A stretch of DNA of 64,000 nucleotides from Streptomyces sp. NBC_00370 (GCF_036084755.1 NZ_CP107968.1:6038501-6102500); one strand, 5' to 3'. Counted from the stretch's first letter, positions 36,441 to 44,826 are shown. Translations and numbers: made by a program. The notes: generated from the letters alone by a model not told the origin.

Positions 36441-37280
36441 TCACACCCGGCGCCAGCGCGCCATCCCGAACGAGAAGACCCCGAACAGCACCAGGCCGAC
36501 GGCGACGACCGCCAGCAGCCAGGGGCCTGCCGGGGTGTCGGTGAACGAGCGCAGGGTGTCGTCGAACCCCTTGGCCTTGTCGGGCTTGTACTCGACGGCC
36601 GCCTGGACCACGAACACCCCGATCGCGGCGAAGAGGAAGCCGCGGCCGAGGCCGCCGCCCACACCCGTCACGTCCACGAACTGCCGGGCCTTGCGCGACA
36701 TCTCGGCCAGCTTCAGCCGCTTGTGGAACTTGCGCATCGCGGCACGCACCCCGATCCACACGCCGGCGACGGCGATGGCCACCCCGACGATCCCCACGAT
36801 CCAGCGTCCGCCCGGCCATTCCATCGCCCGTGCGGTGATGTCCTGCGACTGCTGGTCGCTGGACCCGCTGCCGCTGCTCTTGCCGCCGACGGCGAACGCC
36901 AGCACCGAGTAGGCGACAAATCCGTAGAAGACGAAGCGTCCGGCCGACATCAGCCGCTTCGTCGCTTTCTTTCCGTCCTCGCCCGCGGCGCCGAACAGCG
37001 CCTCCGAGAGGCGCCAGAGCGCCATCCCGACCAGGCCGATCCCGAGGATCCAGAGCATGACCGAGCCCAGGGGTTTCTTGGCTATCTCGGCGAGCGCGCC
37101 GCCGCGGTCCGCCTGTTCGCCGCCGCCGCCGAAGGCGATCTGCAGCGCGAGTATCCCGATGAGCAGGTAGATCACCCCGCGCGCCGCGAAGCCCCACCGG
37201 GCGGCCATGTCCATGGCTGAGCTGTTCGCCGCCTGCCGGGCCTTGCCGCGGCCACCGAGCGTCATCGTCCGTGCGTTCAT
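36441..37280 (-). CDS. DUF1206 membrane protein
   Basis: 279-aa integral membrane protein made of three similar two-helix units, the DUF1206 pattern. The units begin AARWGFAARGVIYLLIGILALQIAFG, KRLMSAGRFVFYGFVAYSVLAFAVGG and GLGRGFLFAAIGVFVVQAAV, and each is followed by a second hydrophobic helix (SVMLWILGIGLVGMALWRLSEAL, WIVGIVGVAIAVAGVWIGV, LLAVVAVGLVLFGVFSFG). Basic residues lie between units. The function of DUF1206 is not established. The start is ATG 37280; no operon partner is adjacent. Confidence 0.9.
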   Translation of the reverse strand: MNARTMTLGGRGKARQAANSSAMDMAARWGFAARGVIYLLIGILALQIAFGGGGEQADRGGALAEIAKKPLGSVMLWILGIGLVGMALWRLSEALFGAAGEDGKKATKRLMSAGRFVFYGFVAYSVLAFAVGGKSSGSGSSDQQSQDITARAMEWPGGRWIVGIVGVAIAVAGVWIGVRAAMRKFHKRLKLAEMSRKARQFVDVTGVGGGLGRGFLFAAIGVFVVQAAVEYKPDKAKGFDDTLRSFTDTPAGPWLLAVVAVGLVLFGVFSFGMARWRRV

Positions 37281-37603
37281 CGTTGTTGACCTCCGCTGCT
37301 CGGGTGCCCCGCTCTCCCGGGCGAAAACGGCCGCCGACCGGGGGAGTGAAGGGCGACGGAGCGGGGAAGCGGACGCGGTCCCGTCTCAGATAGTAGGAAG
37401 TCCGAGTAATTGTGCAGACACAGCGGCCCGGCTCACTTAGCTTGGAAGAGCCGAACGTCTCGCTCTATCAGCGAACGGCGGATGCGGCCGACCACCCGAG
37501 CAGGCAACCCCTGCGGTGTACGGCCCCCGCCCCATCCGGCACCTCGCAGATGCATCACGCGGCCCCACCGCGTGGCTTCAGCTATCTCAAGGAGTCGATC
37601 ATC

Positions 37604-37732
37604 ATGGCCGAGACTGCCGTCCGTCGCGTCCGTCACACTCCCCGCAGCAGCGAGTCCGACCGCAAGAACGCCGCCGCCGCCCTCCAGCGCGCCCTCGACT
37701 GCAGGGACAACGGCGGCTCGACCGGTCACTGA
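37604..37732 (+). CDS. 42-aa small polar protein
   Basis: ATG 37604 to TGA 37732 encodes a 42-aa protein (MAETAVRRVRHTPRSSESDR, then KNAAAALQRALDCRDNGGST, GH). CAAGGAG at 37588-37594 is a good ribosome site 9 nt upstream. It is polar and basic with a single Cys, and contains an Ala-rich helical stretch. Codon use is like the neighbours. No homology recognised. It could be a small regulatory or stress protein, but nothing in the sequence says which. Confidence 0.65.
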   Translation: MAETAVRRVRHTPRSSESDRKNAAAALQRALDCRDNGGSTGH

Positions 37733-37757
37733 GACCGGCCCTCTCGTCCTGCGGCGG

Positions 37758-38183
37758 TCAGCGGGTGATCGTGAAGTGATCCACCCGCTTGCCGCTCTCG
37801 GCCAGCGCCGAGACATCGAGCCGCGGCCGGTTCCCGCCCGTCACCTCGACGGCCAGGAACGAGAATCCGGTGTAGCGCACCCGTGACCACTCCACGGTCT
37901 CGGTGACCTTCTCGCCGCCCTGCTTCCAGTGGTACGAGGGCACGCTCTCCTGGTCGGAGACATGCCGCTCGTAGCTGTCGGGGGCCGGGGAGTCGTAGAG
38001 CCCCTTGCCCGCGCCGCCCGCCGTGACGTACACGACGCCGTCGCGCACCCCGCCCTCCGACGCGTGCGCGTCGGTCGTCGAGAAGGCGCAGTGGTGGAAG
38101 AAGACCACGACGAAGTCGATGTCGCGGTCCTTCCGCAGCTCACCGAGGGCCCGTCGGCCGGGTGTCCGGACCGGCCGACCGGC
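37758..38183 (-). pseudogene. Remnant of a metallophosphoesterase gene
   Basis: The frame reads ALGELRKDRDIDFVVVFFHHC, then AFSTTDAHASEGGVRDGVVYVTAGGAGKGLYDSPAPDSYE and a C-terminus ending DHFTITR. It matches the second half of calcineurin-like/purple-acid-phosphatase type proteins. An in-frame TAG (38184-38186) closes the frame immediately upstream, so the N-terminal metal-binding half is gone. There also seems to be an in-frame deletion between GGVRD and GVVYVTAG: the segment with the NGHNHxYE metal motif, expected there, is missing. Both losses mean no active enzyme. A short GTG ORF from 38108 is open but would be a non-functional fragment. Confidence 0.78.
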
Positions 38184-38211
38184 CTAACGGGACCCTCCCG
38201 GAGCACCCGGA

Positions 38212-38262
38212 GTGTCCACTTGCTGGACACCCGGTGTCATTCCATGGGACGAGGGCTAGGGT
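38212..38262 (+). promoter_or_regulatory. leuB promoter with overlapping inverted repeats
   Basis: GTGTCC (38212-38217) pairs with GGACAC (38225-38230), and GACACC (38226-38231) pairs with GGTGTC (38233-38238), so GTGTC/GACAC half-sites overlap the -35 region. The -35 candidate is GTGTCA (38234-38239), the spacer is 17 bp and the -10 is TAGGGT (38257-38262). The -10 ends 7 nt before ATG 38270, so the message may be leaderless. The repeats could bind an amino-acid-responsive repressor. Confidence 0.6.
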
Positions 38263-38269
38263 GCTCGTC

Positions 38270-39310
38270 ATGTCTCGCAGCATCAATCTCGCAGTGATCC
38301 CCGGTGACGGCATCGGTCAGGAGGTCGTGGCCCAGGGCTTGAAGGTCCTGAGTTCCGTCCTCCCGCAGGATGTGAAGCTGGAGACCAAGGAGTACGACCT
38401 CGGCGCGCGCCGCTGGCACCGGACGGGGGAGACCCTCCCGGACGCCGACCTCGAAGCGCTCAAGTCCCACGACGCGATCCTGCTCGGCGCGATCGGTGAC
38501 CCCTCGGTCCCGTCCGGCGTGCTGGAGCGCGGGCTGCTGCTGAAGCTGCGGTTCGCCTTCGACCACTACGTGAACCTGCGGCCGTCGAAGCTGTTCCCCA
38601 ACACCGGGACCCCGCTGGCCGGCCGGCCCGAGATCGACTTCGTCGTCGTCCGCGAGGGCACCGAAGGCCCGTACACGGGCAACGGCGGTTCGCTGCGCAC
38701 CGGAACGCCCGCCGAGGTGGCCACCGAGGTGAGCCTCAATACGGCGTACGGCGTCGAGCGGGTCGTCCGGGACGCCTACGCGCGTGCCGCGGCCCGTCCG
38801 CGCAAGAAGCTGACGCTGGTCCACAAGAACAACGTCCTCGTCTACGCGGGCCACCTGTGGAAGAACATCTTCGACCGGGTGGGCCAGGAGTTCCCCGAGG
38901 TCACCACCGACTATCTGCACGTCGACGCGGCGACGATCTTCTTCGTCACCCAGCCCGAGCGGTTCGACGTGATCGTCACCGACAACCTCTTCGGTGACAT
39001 CCTCACCGACCTCGCCGCCGCCATCAGCGGCGGTATCGGCCTCGCGGCGTCCGCGAACATCAATCCGGACCGCACCTTCCCCTCCATGTTCGAGCCGGTC
39101 CACGGCTCGGCGCCGGACATCGCGGGACAGGGCAAGGCCGACCCCACGGCCACCGTGCTCTCCGTCGCGCTGCTGCTGCGGCACCTCGGCTTCGAGCCGG
39201 AGGCCGTCCGGGTCGAGGACGCCGTCGCCGCCGACCTGGAGGCCAGGGACGGTACGGCGCGCACGACCGCCGAGATCGGCGACGCGCTCGTCGTACGAGT
39301 AGCGAGCTGA
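38270..39310 (+). CDS. leuB: 3-isopropylmalate dehydrogenase
   Basis: 346-aa NAD-dependent decarboxylating dehydrogenase of leucine synthesis. Motifs: NLAVIPGDGIGQEVVAQG, AILLGAIGDPSV, the LRPSKLFP loop, REGTEGPYTGNGG, LVHKNNVLV with the catalytic Lys, DAATIFFV, VTDNLFGDILTDLAAAISGGIGLAASANI (metal-binding Asp residues) and FEPVHGSAPDIAGQGKADP. The protein matches the actinobacterial short LeuB form. ATG 38270 lacks a ribosome site, in keeping with a leaderless transcript. leuA, leuC and leuD are not in the window. ilvE follows after a terminator. Confidence 0.96.
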   Translation: MSRSINLAVIPGDGIGQEVVAQGLKVLSSVLPQDVKLETKEYDLGARRWHRTGETLPDADLEALKSHDAILLGAIGDPSVPSGVLERGLLLKLRFAFDHYVNLRPSKLFPNTGTPLAGRPEIDFVVVREGTEGPYTGNGGSLRTGTPAEVATEVSLNTAYGVERVVRDAYARAAARPRKKLTLVHKNNVLVYAGHLWKNIFDRVGQEFPEVTTDYLHVDAATIFFVTQPERFDVIVTDNLFGDILTDLAAAISGGIGLAASANINPDRTFPSMFEPVHGSAPDIAGQGKADPTATVLSVALLLRHLGFEPEAVRVEDAVAADLEARDGTARTTAEIGDALVVRVAS

Positions 39311-39330
39311 CCCGGCCGATCATCCTTCGA

Positions 39331-39361
39331 CAGCCGCCGGGTCCCGCTGACCCGGCGGCTG
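39331..39361 (+). terminator. Hairpin terminator after leuB
   Basis: CAGCCGCCGGGTC (39331-39343) and GACCCGGCGGCTG (39349-39361) form a perfect 13-bp stem with a 5-nt loop, 21 nt after the leuB stop. It separates leuB from ilvE. Confidence 0.8.
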
Positions 39362-39542
39362 CGCTGTGCGGCCCCGGGTGAGACACACATCATCCACAGG
39401 CCGCACTCACCTCGTTCCCCGTACGGTTCCCCGCAGGCGATAATCGCTGTGGGCCGCGGCATGCGGGAATGCTCGGACGTCCTAGTAGAAGTAGCGACGT
39501 GAGCGCGGTCCGTCACACACGACAGGTGAAGGACGAGTATTC

Positions 39543-40631
39543 ATGACCACGCCCACGATCGAGCTCAAGCCCTCAGCCAACCTCGTCACCGAAGCGGAGC
39601 GGGACCGCATCCTGGCCGCCCCCGGCTTCGGGCGCTACTTCACCGACCACATGGTCACGGTCAAGTGGACCGAGGGCCGCGGCTGGCACGACGCGGAGCT
39701 GGTGCCGTACGCGCCGCTCTCGCTCGACCCGGCGAACATGACGCTGCACTACGCGCAGACCATCTTCGAAGGGCTCAAGGCGTACCGCCAGGCCGACGGC
39801 TCCGTCGCCACCTTCCGGCCCGAGCAGAACGCCCGCCGCTTCCAGCGCTCGGCCCGCCGGATGGCCATGCCCCAGCTGCCCGAGGAGCTGTTCGTCGGCG
39901 CCGTGGACGCGCTCATCAAGCAGGACAGCGCCTGGGTGCCCGGCACGGGTGAGGAATCCCTCTACCTGCGGCCCTTCATGTTCGCCACGGAGGTCGGCGT
40001 CGGCGTCCGGCCCGCCAACGAGTTCCTCTTCATGGTCATCGCCTCGCCCGCCGGCGCGTACTTCAGCGGCGGTGTGAAGCCCGTCTCCGTCTGGCTCTCC
40101 GAGGAGTACGTGCGCGCGGCGCCCGGCGGCACCGGCGAGGCGAAGGCGGGCGGCAACTACGCCGCGTCCCTCATCGCCCAGGCCGAGGCCACCAAGCACG
40201 GCTGCGACCAGGTCGTCTGGATCGACGCCATCGAGCGCAAGTGGGTCGAGGAGATGGGGACCAACAACCTGTTCTTCGTCTACGGCGACCGGCTGATGAC
40301 CCCGGCGCTGACCGGCTCGCTGCTGGCCGGTGTCACCCGGGACTCGGTGAGTCGGATCGCCGCCGATCTGGGCTACCAGGTCGAGGAGGGCAAGATCTCC
40401 GTCGACGAGTGGCGCAGGGACGACGCGAACGGCACCCTGACCGAGGTCTTCGCGTGCGGCACCGCCGCCGTCATCACCCCCGTCGGCACGGTCCGCTCGG
40501 CGAGCGGCGGCTGGACGGTCGGTGGGGACGGACAGCCCGGCGAGGTCACGATGAAGCTGCGCAAGGCGCTGCTCGACCTCCAGACGGGCGCCGCCCCCGA
40601 CGCCCACGGCTGGCTGCACCCCGTCGCCTAG
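39543..40631 (+). CDS. ilvE: Branched-chain amino-acid aminotransferase
   Basis: 362-aa PLP-dependent class IV aminotransferase, moving the amino group from glutamate to the keto acids of Val, Leu and Ile. The PLP lysine is K201 in GEAKAGGNYAASL. Family signatures include LDPANMTLHYAQTIFEGLKAYR, FRPEQNARRFQRSARRM, LYLRPFMFATEVGVGVRP, DQVVWIDAIERKWVEEMGTNNLFFVY, and FACGTAAVITPVG. AAGGA at 39529 precedes ATG 39543. The 232-bp upstream gap has the leuB terminator but no promoter motif I can defend. A 15-bp hairpin follows. Confidence 0.96.
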   Translation: MTTPTIELKPSANLVTEAERDRILAAPGFGRYFTDHMVTVKWTEGRGWHDAELVPYAPLSLDPANMTLHYAQTIFEGLKAYRQADGSVATFRPEQNARRFQRSARRMAMPQLPEELFVGAVDALIKQDSAWVPGTGEESLYLRPFMFATEVGVGVRPANEFLFMVIASPAGAYFSGGVKPVSVWLSEEYVRAAPGGTGEAKAGGNYAASLIAQAEATKHGCDQVVWIDAIERKWVEEMGTNNLFFVYGDRLMTPALTGSLLAGVTRDSVSRIAADLGYQVEEGKISVDEWRRDDANGTLTEVFACGTAAVITPVGTVRSASGGWTVGGDGQPGEVTMKLRKALLDLQTGAAPDAHGWLHPVA

Positions 40632-40658
40632 GGAGTGTCCGGCCGATCGCGCCGCTGT

Positions 40659-40690
40659 CGGCCGCGCCGGTACCCGTACCGGCGCGGCCG
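40659..40690 (+). terminator. Hairpin terminator after ilvE
   Basis: CGGCCGCGCCGGTAC (40659-40673) and GTACCGGCGCGGCCG (40676-40690) form a perfect 15-bp palindrome 28 nt after the ilvE stop. A second small hairpin, CCTTCCC/GGGAAGG, lies at 40727-40745. The 353-bp gap 40632-40984 otherwise holds the cimA leader. Confidence 0.75.
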
Positions 40691-40762
40691 CAGGTCACCG
40701 CCGGGCCGACCGCATCGTGAGACACCCCTTCCCAAAGCGGGAAGGCGTGCGAAAATCGGCTC

Positions 40763-40813
40763 GTGCTCTCGTTCGCCATGATTATTGGCTGCAAGCGCGC
40801 CGGTCCGCGGTGA
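40763..40813 (+). CDS. Putative cimA leader peptide
   Basis: GTG 40763 to TGA 40813 reads MLSFAMIIGCKRAGPR, 16 residues, with Met-Ile-Ile; both Ile codons are the rare ATT. An in-frame ATG at 40778 would give MIIGCKRAGPR. Neither start has a ribosome site. A weak -10-like GAAAAT (40751-40756) ends 6 nt before the GTG, so the leader may be leaderless. A U-tract terminator follows at 40869. Tandem Ile codons suit a gene for isoleucine precursor synthesis. Confidence 0.6.
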   Translation: MLSFAMIIGCKRAGPR

Positions 40814-40868
40814 CCGCTCCGTACCACGACGTACGAAGCGGGCATCCTGCCCCAGACCCGCGCGCAGA

Positions 40869-40894
40869 CCTCTCGCACCCGCGAGGGGTTTTTT
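40869..40894 (+). terminator. Attenuator terminator before cimA
   Basis: CCTCTCG (40869-40875) and CGAGGGG (40882-40888) form a 7-bp stem (one G-U) with a 6-nt loop, followed by six T. It lies inside the leader 91 nt before the cimA start, so it must be read through for cimA to be expressed. The 3' arm and T-run are the same as in the ilvB attenuator (CGAGGGG plus six T). A small hairpin GGGCA/TGCCC is at 40840-40852. Confidence 0.75.
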
Positions 40895-40984
40895 CGTTTT
40901 CCGGCCCCACCCCGACCGGAGACGAGCCGCACGCGAAGATGGAGCAAGTGGAGCCAGACCATCCACTCGACAGGGAGCAACAGC

Positions 40985-42610
40985 ATGACCACGCAGTCCA
41001 CGGATTCCACGGGGCCCACAGCGAGCGACGACAGTTTCCACGTCTTCGACACGACCCTGCGTGACGGCGCGCAGCGCGAAGGCATCAATCTGACGGTCGC
41101 CGACAAGCTCACCATCGCCCGGTACCTGGACGAGTTCGGCGTGGGGTTCATCGAGGGCGGCTGGCCCGGCGCGAACCCGCGGGACACGGAGTTCTTCGCC
41201 CGCGCCCAGCAGGAGATCGACTTCAAGCACGCCCAGCTCGTCGCCTTCGGCGCCACCCGCAGGCCGGGCGCTAAGGCGGCCGACGACCCGCAGGTCAAGG
41301 CGCTCGTGGAGTCCGGGGCCCCGGTGGTCACGCTGGTCGCCAAGGCGCACGACCGCCATGTCGAACTCGCGCTGCGCACCACGCTGGACGAGAACGTGGC
41401 GATGGTCCGCGACACCGTCAGCTTCCTGCGCGAGCAGGGCCGGCGGGTCTTCGTGGACTGTGAGCACTTCTTCGACGGCTACCGGGCCAACCCGGAGTAC
41501 GCGAAGTCCGTCGTACGGGCCGCCGCCGAGGCCGGCGCCGATGTCGTGGTGCTCTGCGACACCAACGGCGGGATGCTGCCCGCCCAGGTCCAGGCCGTCG
41601 TGGCGACCGTGCTCGCCGACACCGGCGCCCGGCTCGGTATGCACGCCCAGGACGACACGGGCTGCGCCGTCGCCAACACCCTCGCCGCCGTGGACGCGGG
41701 CGCCACCCACGTCCAGTGCACCGCCAACGGCTACGGCGAGCGGGTCGGCAACTCCAACCTCTTCCCGGTCGTCGCCGCGCTGGAGCTGAAGTACGGCAAG
41801 CGGGTGCTGCCCGACGGCGCGCTCGCCGAGATGACCCGGATCTCGCACGCCATCGCCGAGGTCGTCAATCTGGCGCCCTCCACGCACCAGCCGTACGTCG
41901 GGGTCTCGGCCTTCGCGCACAAGGGCGGCCTGCACGCCTCGGCGATCAAGGTCGACCCCGACCTGTACCAGCACATCGACCCCGAGGCGGTCGGCAACAC
42001 CATGCGGATGCTGGTCTCCGACATGGCGGGGCGCGCGTCCGTCGAGCTCAAGGGCAAGGAACTCGGCATCGACCTCGGCGACGACCGCGACATGGTCGGC
42101 CGGGTCGTCAGGCGCGTCAAGGAGCGGGAACTCCAGGGGTTCACGTACGAGGCGGCCGACGCGTCCTTCGAGCTGCTGCTGCGCGAGGAGCTGGAGGGCC
42201 GGGTCCGTAACTACTTCCGCACCGAGTCCTGGCGCGCCATCGTCGAGGACCGCCCCGACGGCACGCACGCCAACGAGGCGACGGTGAAGCTGTGGGCCAA
42301 GGGCGAGCGGATCGTCGCGACGGCGGAGGGCAACGGCCCGGTCAACGCGCTGGACCGGGCCATGCGGGTCGGTCTTGAGCGGATCTACCCGCAGCTCGCC
42401 AAGCTCCAGCTCGTGGACTACAAGGTGCGCATCCTGGAGGGCAGGCACGGCACCGAATCCACCACCCGGGTGCTGGTCACCACCTCGGACGGCACCAGCG
42501 AATGGGCGACGGTCGGCGTCGCCGAGAACGTGATCTCCGCGTCCTGGCAGGCGCTGGAGGACGCGTACACGTTCGGACTGCTGCGGGCCGGGGTCGAACC
42601 GGCGGAGTAG
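40985..42610 (+). CDS. cimA: (R)-citramalate synthase
   Basis: 541-aa acetyl-CoA-dependent synthase of the isopropylmalate/citramalate group, joining pyruvate and acetyl-CoA to make citramalate, a threonine-independent route to 2-ketobutyrate and isoleucine. The N-terminal TIM barrel starts FHVFDTTLRDGAQREGINLTVADKLTIARYLDEFGVGFIEGG. LCDTNGGMLP and GMHAQDDTGCAVANTLAAVDAGATHVQCTANGYGERVGN are metal and substrate motifs. AFAHKGGLHASAI is the flexible linker. The C-terminal regulatory LeuA-dimer domain is NEATVKLWAKGERIVATAEGNGPVNAL. The REGINLTVADKLTIA variant points to CimA rather than LeuA. ATG 40985 follows GGGAG. It lies behind the leader at 40763-40894. Confidence 0.9.
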   Translation: MTTQSTDSTGPTASDDSFHVFDTTLRDGAQREGINLTVADKLTIARYLDEFGVGFIEGGWPGANPRDTEFFARAQQEIDFKHAQLVAFGATRRPGAKAADDPQVKALVESGAPVVTLVAKAHDRHVELALRTTLDENVAMVRDTVSFLREQGRRVFVDCEHFFDGYRANPEYAKSVVRAAAEAGADVVVLCDTNGGMLPAQVQAVVATVLADTGARLGMHAQDDTGCAVANTLAAVDAGATHVQCTANGYGERVGNSNLFPVVAALELKYGKRVLPDGALAEMTRISHAIAEVVNLAPSTHQPYVGVSAFAHKGGLHASAIKVDPDLYQHIDPEAVGNTMRMLVSDMAGRASVELKGKELGIDLGDDRDMVGRVVRRVKERELQGFTYEAADASFELLLREELEGRVRNYFRTESWRAIVEDRPDGTHANEATVKLWAKGERIVATAEGNGPVNALDRAMRVGLERIYPQLAKLQLVDYKVRILEGRHGTESTTRVLVTTSDGTSEWATVGVAENVISASWQALEDAYTFGLLRAGVEPAE

Positions 42611-42667
42611 GCGCACCCCGCGCGGTCCGCCCCGGCCCGCGGTGCCGGACGATGCCGGGCTGACGGA

Positions 42668-44566
42668 CTACCGGAGCTGCCACTTCTGGTTGGCGGCTCC
42701 GGTGCACGTCCACAGCTGGGTCTTGGCGCCGTCGGCCGACGTGTTGCCCGTGACGTCGAGGCACTTGTTCGCGCCCGCGTTGACGAGATCGCCCGCGGAC
42801 TCAAGTCTCCACTGCTGCGCCGCCGACCCGTTGCAGTCGTACAGCTGGACCTTGGCGCCGTTGGCCGTCGAGGCGGCGTTCACGTCGAGGCACTTGCCGA
42901 GCGACTGCACGGAGCCGTCGGTCTTCACCGACCACTGCTGCGCGGCCGAGCCGTTGCAGCCGTAGATCTGCACGGCGGTCCCGTTGGCGCTCTGACCGCC
43001 CGCCACGTCGAGGCACTTGCCGCCGAGACCGGTGATCGTGCCGGTCTGCGCCGGGGTGCTGCCGCTCTGCGTACCCGCCCAGGTGAAGGTCGCCGACGTC
43101 TTGCCGGGCAGCGAGTACGAGAAGTTCTGCCCGCCCCAGTTGACCCGGATCTGCTGCGCGCCCGCGTTGTTGTTGTACGCGATGAGCGCCTTGGAGCCGT
43201 CCGGGTTCTGCCAGGCGACGTTACGAACGGCCGAGGTGTCCGTGGAGGCGATCCGGCGGGCGCCGGTCTTCACGAACTTGGTCAGATGACCCATGGTGTA
43301 GTACTCGACGGTGTAGTCGACCTGGCCGCTCCTGCTGCCCCCGTTGTTCACGGTGATCAGCCCGGTGCAGGTGCCGCAACCGCCGTTGTGCGGGCCCATG
43401 TTCTGGTCGACCGCCAGGCTCCACTTGACGAAGCTCTGACCCCAGTTGCGGGTGTAGTCGAACAGGTTGTTCATGTCCTCCTGCTGCTGGTTGCCGATCC
43501 ACGTACCGCCGGAGTGCTCCGTGTCGAACGCGGGCACGTCGGGGTACTGGTTGTGGATCGTCGTCTGGATGTCGATGCCGCCGGTGTAGCCGTGGTAGGC
43601 GATCCCGCCGAAGTTGGGGTCGGTGCGGATCGCCGCGTCGTCCACCGTGGGCGCCGCGTAACCGGCGTACGAGTCCGGGTTCCAGTCCAGCGCCAGGACC
43701 TTGGTGTTCAGATTCGCGCTGTGCAGCGCCGGCAGCAGATTGGTCTTGGTGAAGTACGCGAGACCCGAGCCGTTCCACTGCATCGACGGGTAACCGCCGC
43801 AGCAGGTGGGCTCGTTCTGGGCCGAGATGTAGTCGATCGGCACACCGGCCGCCTGGTAGGCCTGGATGTACTTCACGAAGTACTGCGCGTAGGCGCCGTA
43901 GTACTGCGACTCCAGCCAGCCCTGGCTGAAGGCGTCGTTGTCCTTCATCCACGGCGGCGCGCTCCACGGCACCGCCATCACCTTGGCGCTCGGGTTGAGT
44001 TGCTTCGCCTGCTTGGTGAGCGGCAGCACGTCGGCCTGGTCGTGCGCGATGGAGAACTTCGCCAGGGTCGGGTCGGTCTGCCCGGCCGGCAGGTCGTCGT
44101 AGCTGTAGCTGTTGCGCGCCAGGTCGGACGCGCCCATCGGGTTGCGCAGGAAGCTCAGTCCGATGCCGTCGGTCGGCGAGAACAGCTTGCGCATCGTGTC
44201 GTCGCGGGTCGCCTGGGAGAGCGCCCCACTGCTGTTCATCAGCCAGGCGGCGGTGTCGGTGAACGAGGCGCCGCCGCCGGAGAACTGCTGGTACTTGGTG
44301 TTCTCGTCGACGGTGATGTTGGTACCGCTGCCGCCGCTGCCCGACTGGAAGTTGACGGGCGTCTGCTGCTGGAGACCGCGGGTGACATGGCGTCCGCCCG
44401 CGTCGTCGGTGGTCGTCAGCCAGATGTTCACCGGCTCGCCCGCGGCCTGCGCGTTGCCTGCCGTCAGCCCGGTGAGGCCGGCCGTGGCGAGCGCCCCGGT
44501 CAGCAGGAGTCTCACCAGCCGCCCTCGGGTGCCCGTTCGTCCTGTCGCTCTCGACGATCTGGTCAT
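42668..44566 (-). CDS. Secreted GH30 beta-glucanase with RICIN domain
   Basis: 632-aa secreted glycoside hydrolase. Signal peptide about residues 1-41 (cleavage NAQA-AGEP). The GH30 barrel (about 85-430) has the acid/base E252 in ISAQNEPT and the nucleophile E350 in AFDTEHSGGTW; KVMAVPWSAPPWMK and the FLRNPMGASD region are typical. A beta-sandwich follows (about 430-505). A RICIN trefoil (about 508-632) with three GKCLDV/QQW repeats ends the protein. GH30 members of this type act on beta-1,6-glucan or glucosylceramide. ATG 44566 has AGAAGGG upstream. It is divergent from a lacI gene and next to GH3, suggesting shared control. Confidence 0.9.
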   Translation of the reverse strand: MTRSSRATGRTGTRGRLVRLLLTGALATAGLTGLTAGNAQAAGEPVNIWLTTTDDAGGRHVTRGLQQQTPVNFQSGSGGSGTNITVDENTKYQQFSGGGASFTDTAAWLMNSSGALSQATRDDTMRKLFSPTDGIGLSFLRNPMGASDLARNSYSYDDLPAGQTDPTLAKFSIAHDQADVLPLTKQAKQLNPSAKVMAVPWSAPPWMKDNDAFSQGWLESQYYGAYAQYFVKYIQAYQAAGVPIDYISAQNEPTCCGGYPSMQWNGSGLAYFTKTNLLPALHSANLNTKVLALDWNPDSYAGYAAPTVDDAAIRTDPNFGGIAYHGYTGGIDIQTTIHNQYPDVPAFDTEHSGGTWIGNQQQEDMNNLFDYTRNWGQSFVKWSLAVDQNMGPHNGGCGTCTGLITVNNGGSRSGQVDYTVEYYTMGHLTKFVKTGARRIASTDTSAVRNVAWQNPDGSKALIAYNNNAGAQQIRVNWGGQNFSYSLPGKTSATFTWAGTQSGSTPAQTGTITGLGGKCLDVAGGQSANGTAVQIYGCNGSAAQQWSVKTDGSVQSLGKCLDVNAASTANGAKVQLYDCNGSAAQQWRLESAGDLVNAGANKCLDVTGNTSADGAKTQLWTCTGAANQKWQLR

Positions 44567-44765
44567 GGGGTCGCTGCCCTTCTCGGCACAGTTGTGGGGG
44601 GTGCTGCGTGGTGCTGCGGCGTGAGTGAACTGCCCTGATGAACTCCCGTCAAGAGGTTGCGTATTCAAAGGCTGAACGCACAACACCCCTGCTGCGCCCC
44701 TGACCTGGGGCTAGACATGTACGTAACAAAGGTTCGGACCAATGTGGGTGTGAAGTATTGACGGC

Positions 44766-44826
44766 GGTGTTGTGCGCCGGTTAACTCACCGCCCAACACC
44801 GGTACCGGTTCCGGAACCGGTACCGG
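44766..44826. promoter_or_regulatory. Palindromes between GH30 and lacI genes
   Basis: CCGGTACCGGTTCC (44799-44812) is followed at once by its exact complement GGAACCGGTACCGG (44813-44826), a perfect 28-bp palindrome, 29 bp before the lacI ATG. A second, imperfect inverted repeat has arms GGTGTTG (44766-44772) and CAACACC (44794-44800). Both are candidate operators for the LacI-type protein. The GH30 promoter should lie further left, 44567-44700, where I see no clear hexamers. Confidence 0.65.

Noticed and set aside
37841..38230. 129-codon minus-strand ORF over the metallophosphoesterase remnant
   Set aside because: It is in another frame and Ser/Arg-rich; the frame ending at 37758 has recognisable phosphoesterase motifs.
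40717..41064. 115-codon plus-strand ORF across the cimA leader
   Set aside because: It runs into cimA in a different frame, contains the terminator and has no ribosome site or domain.
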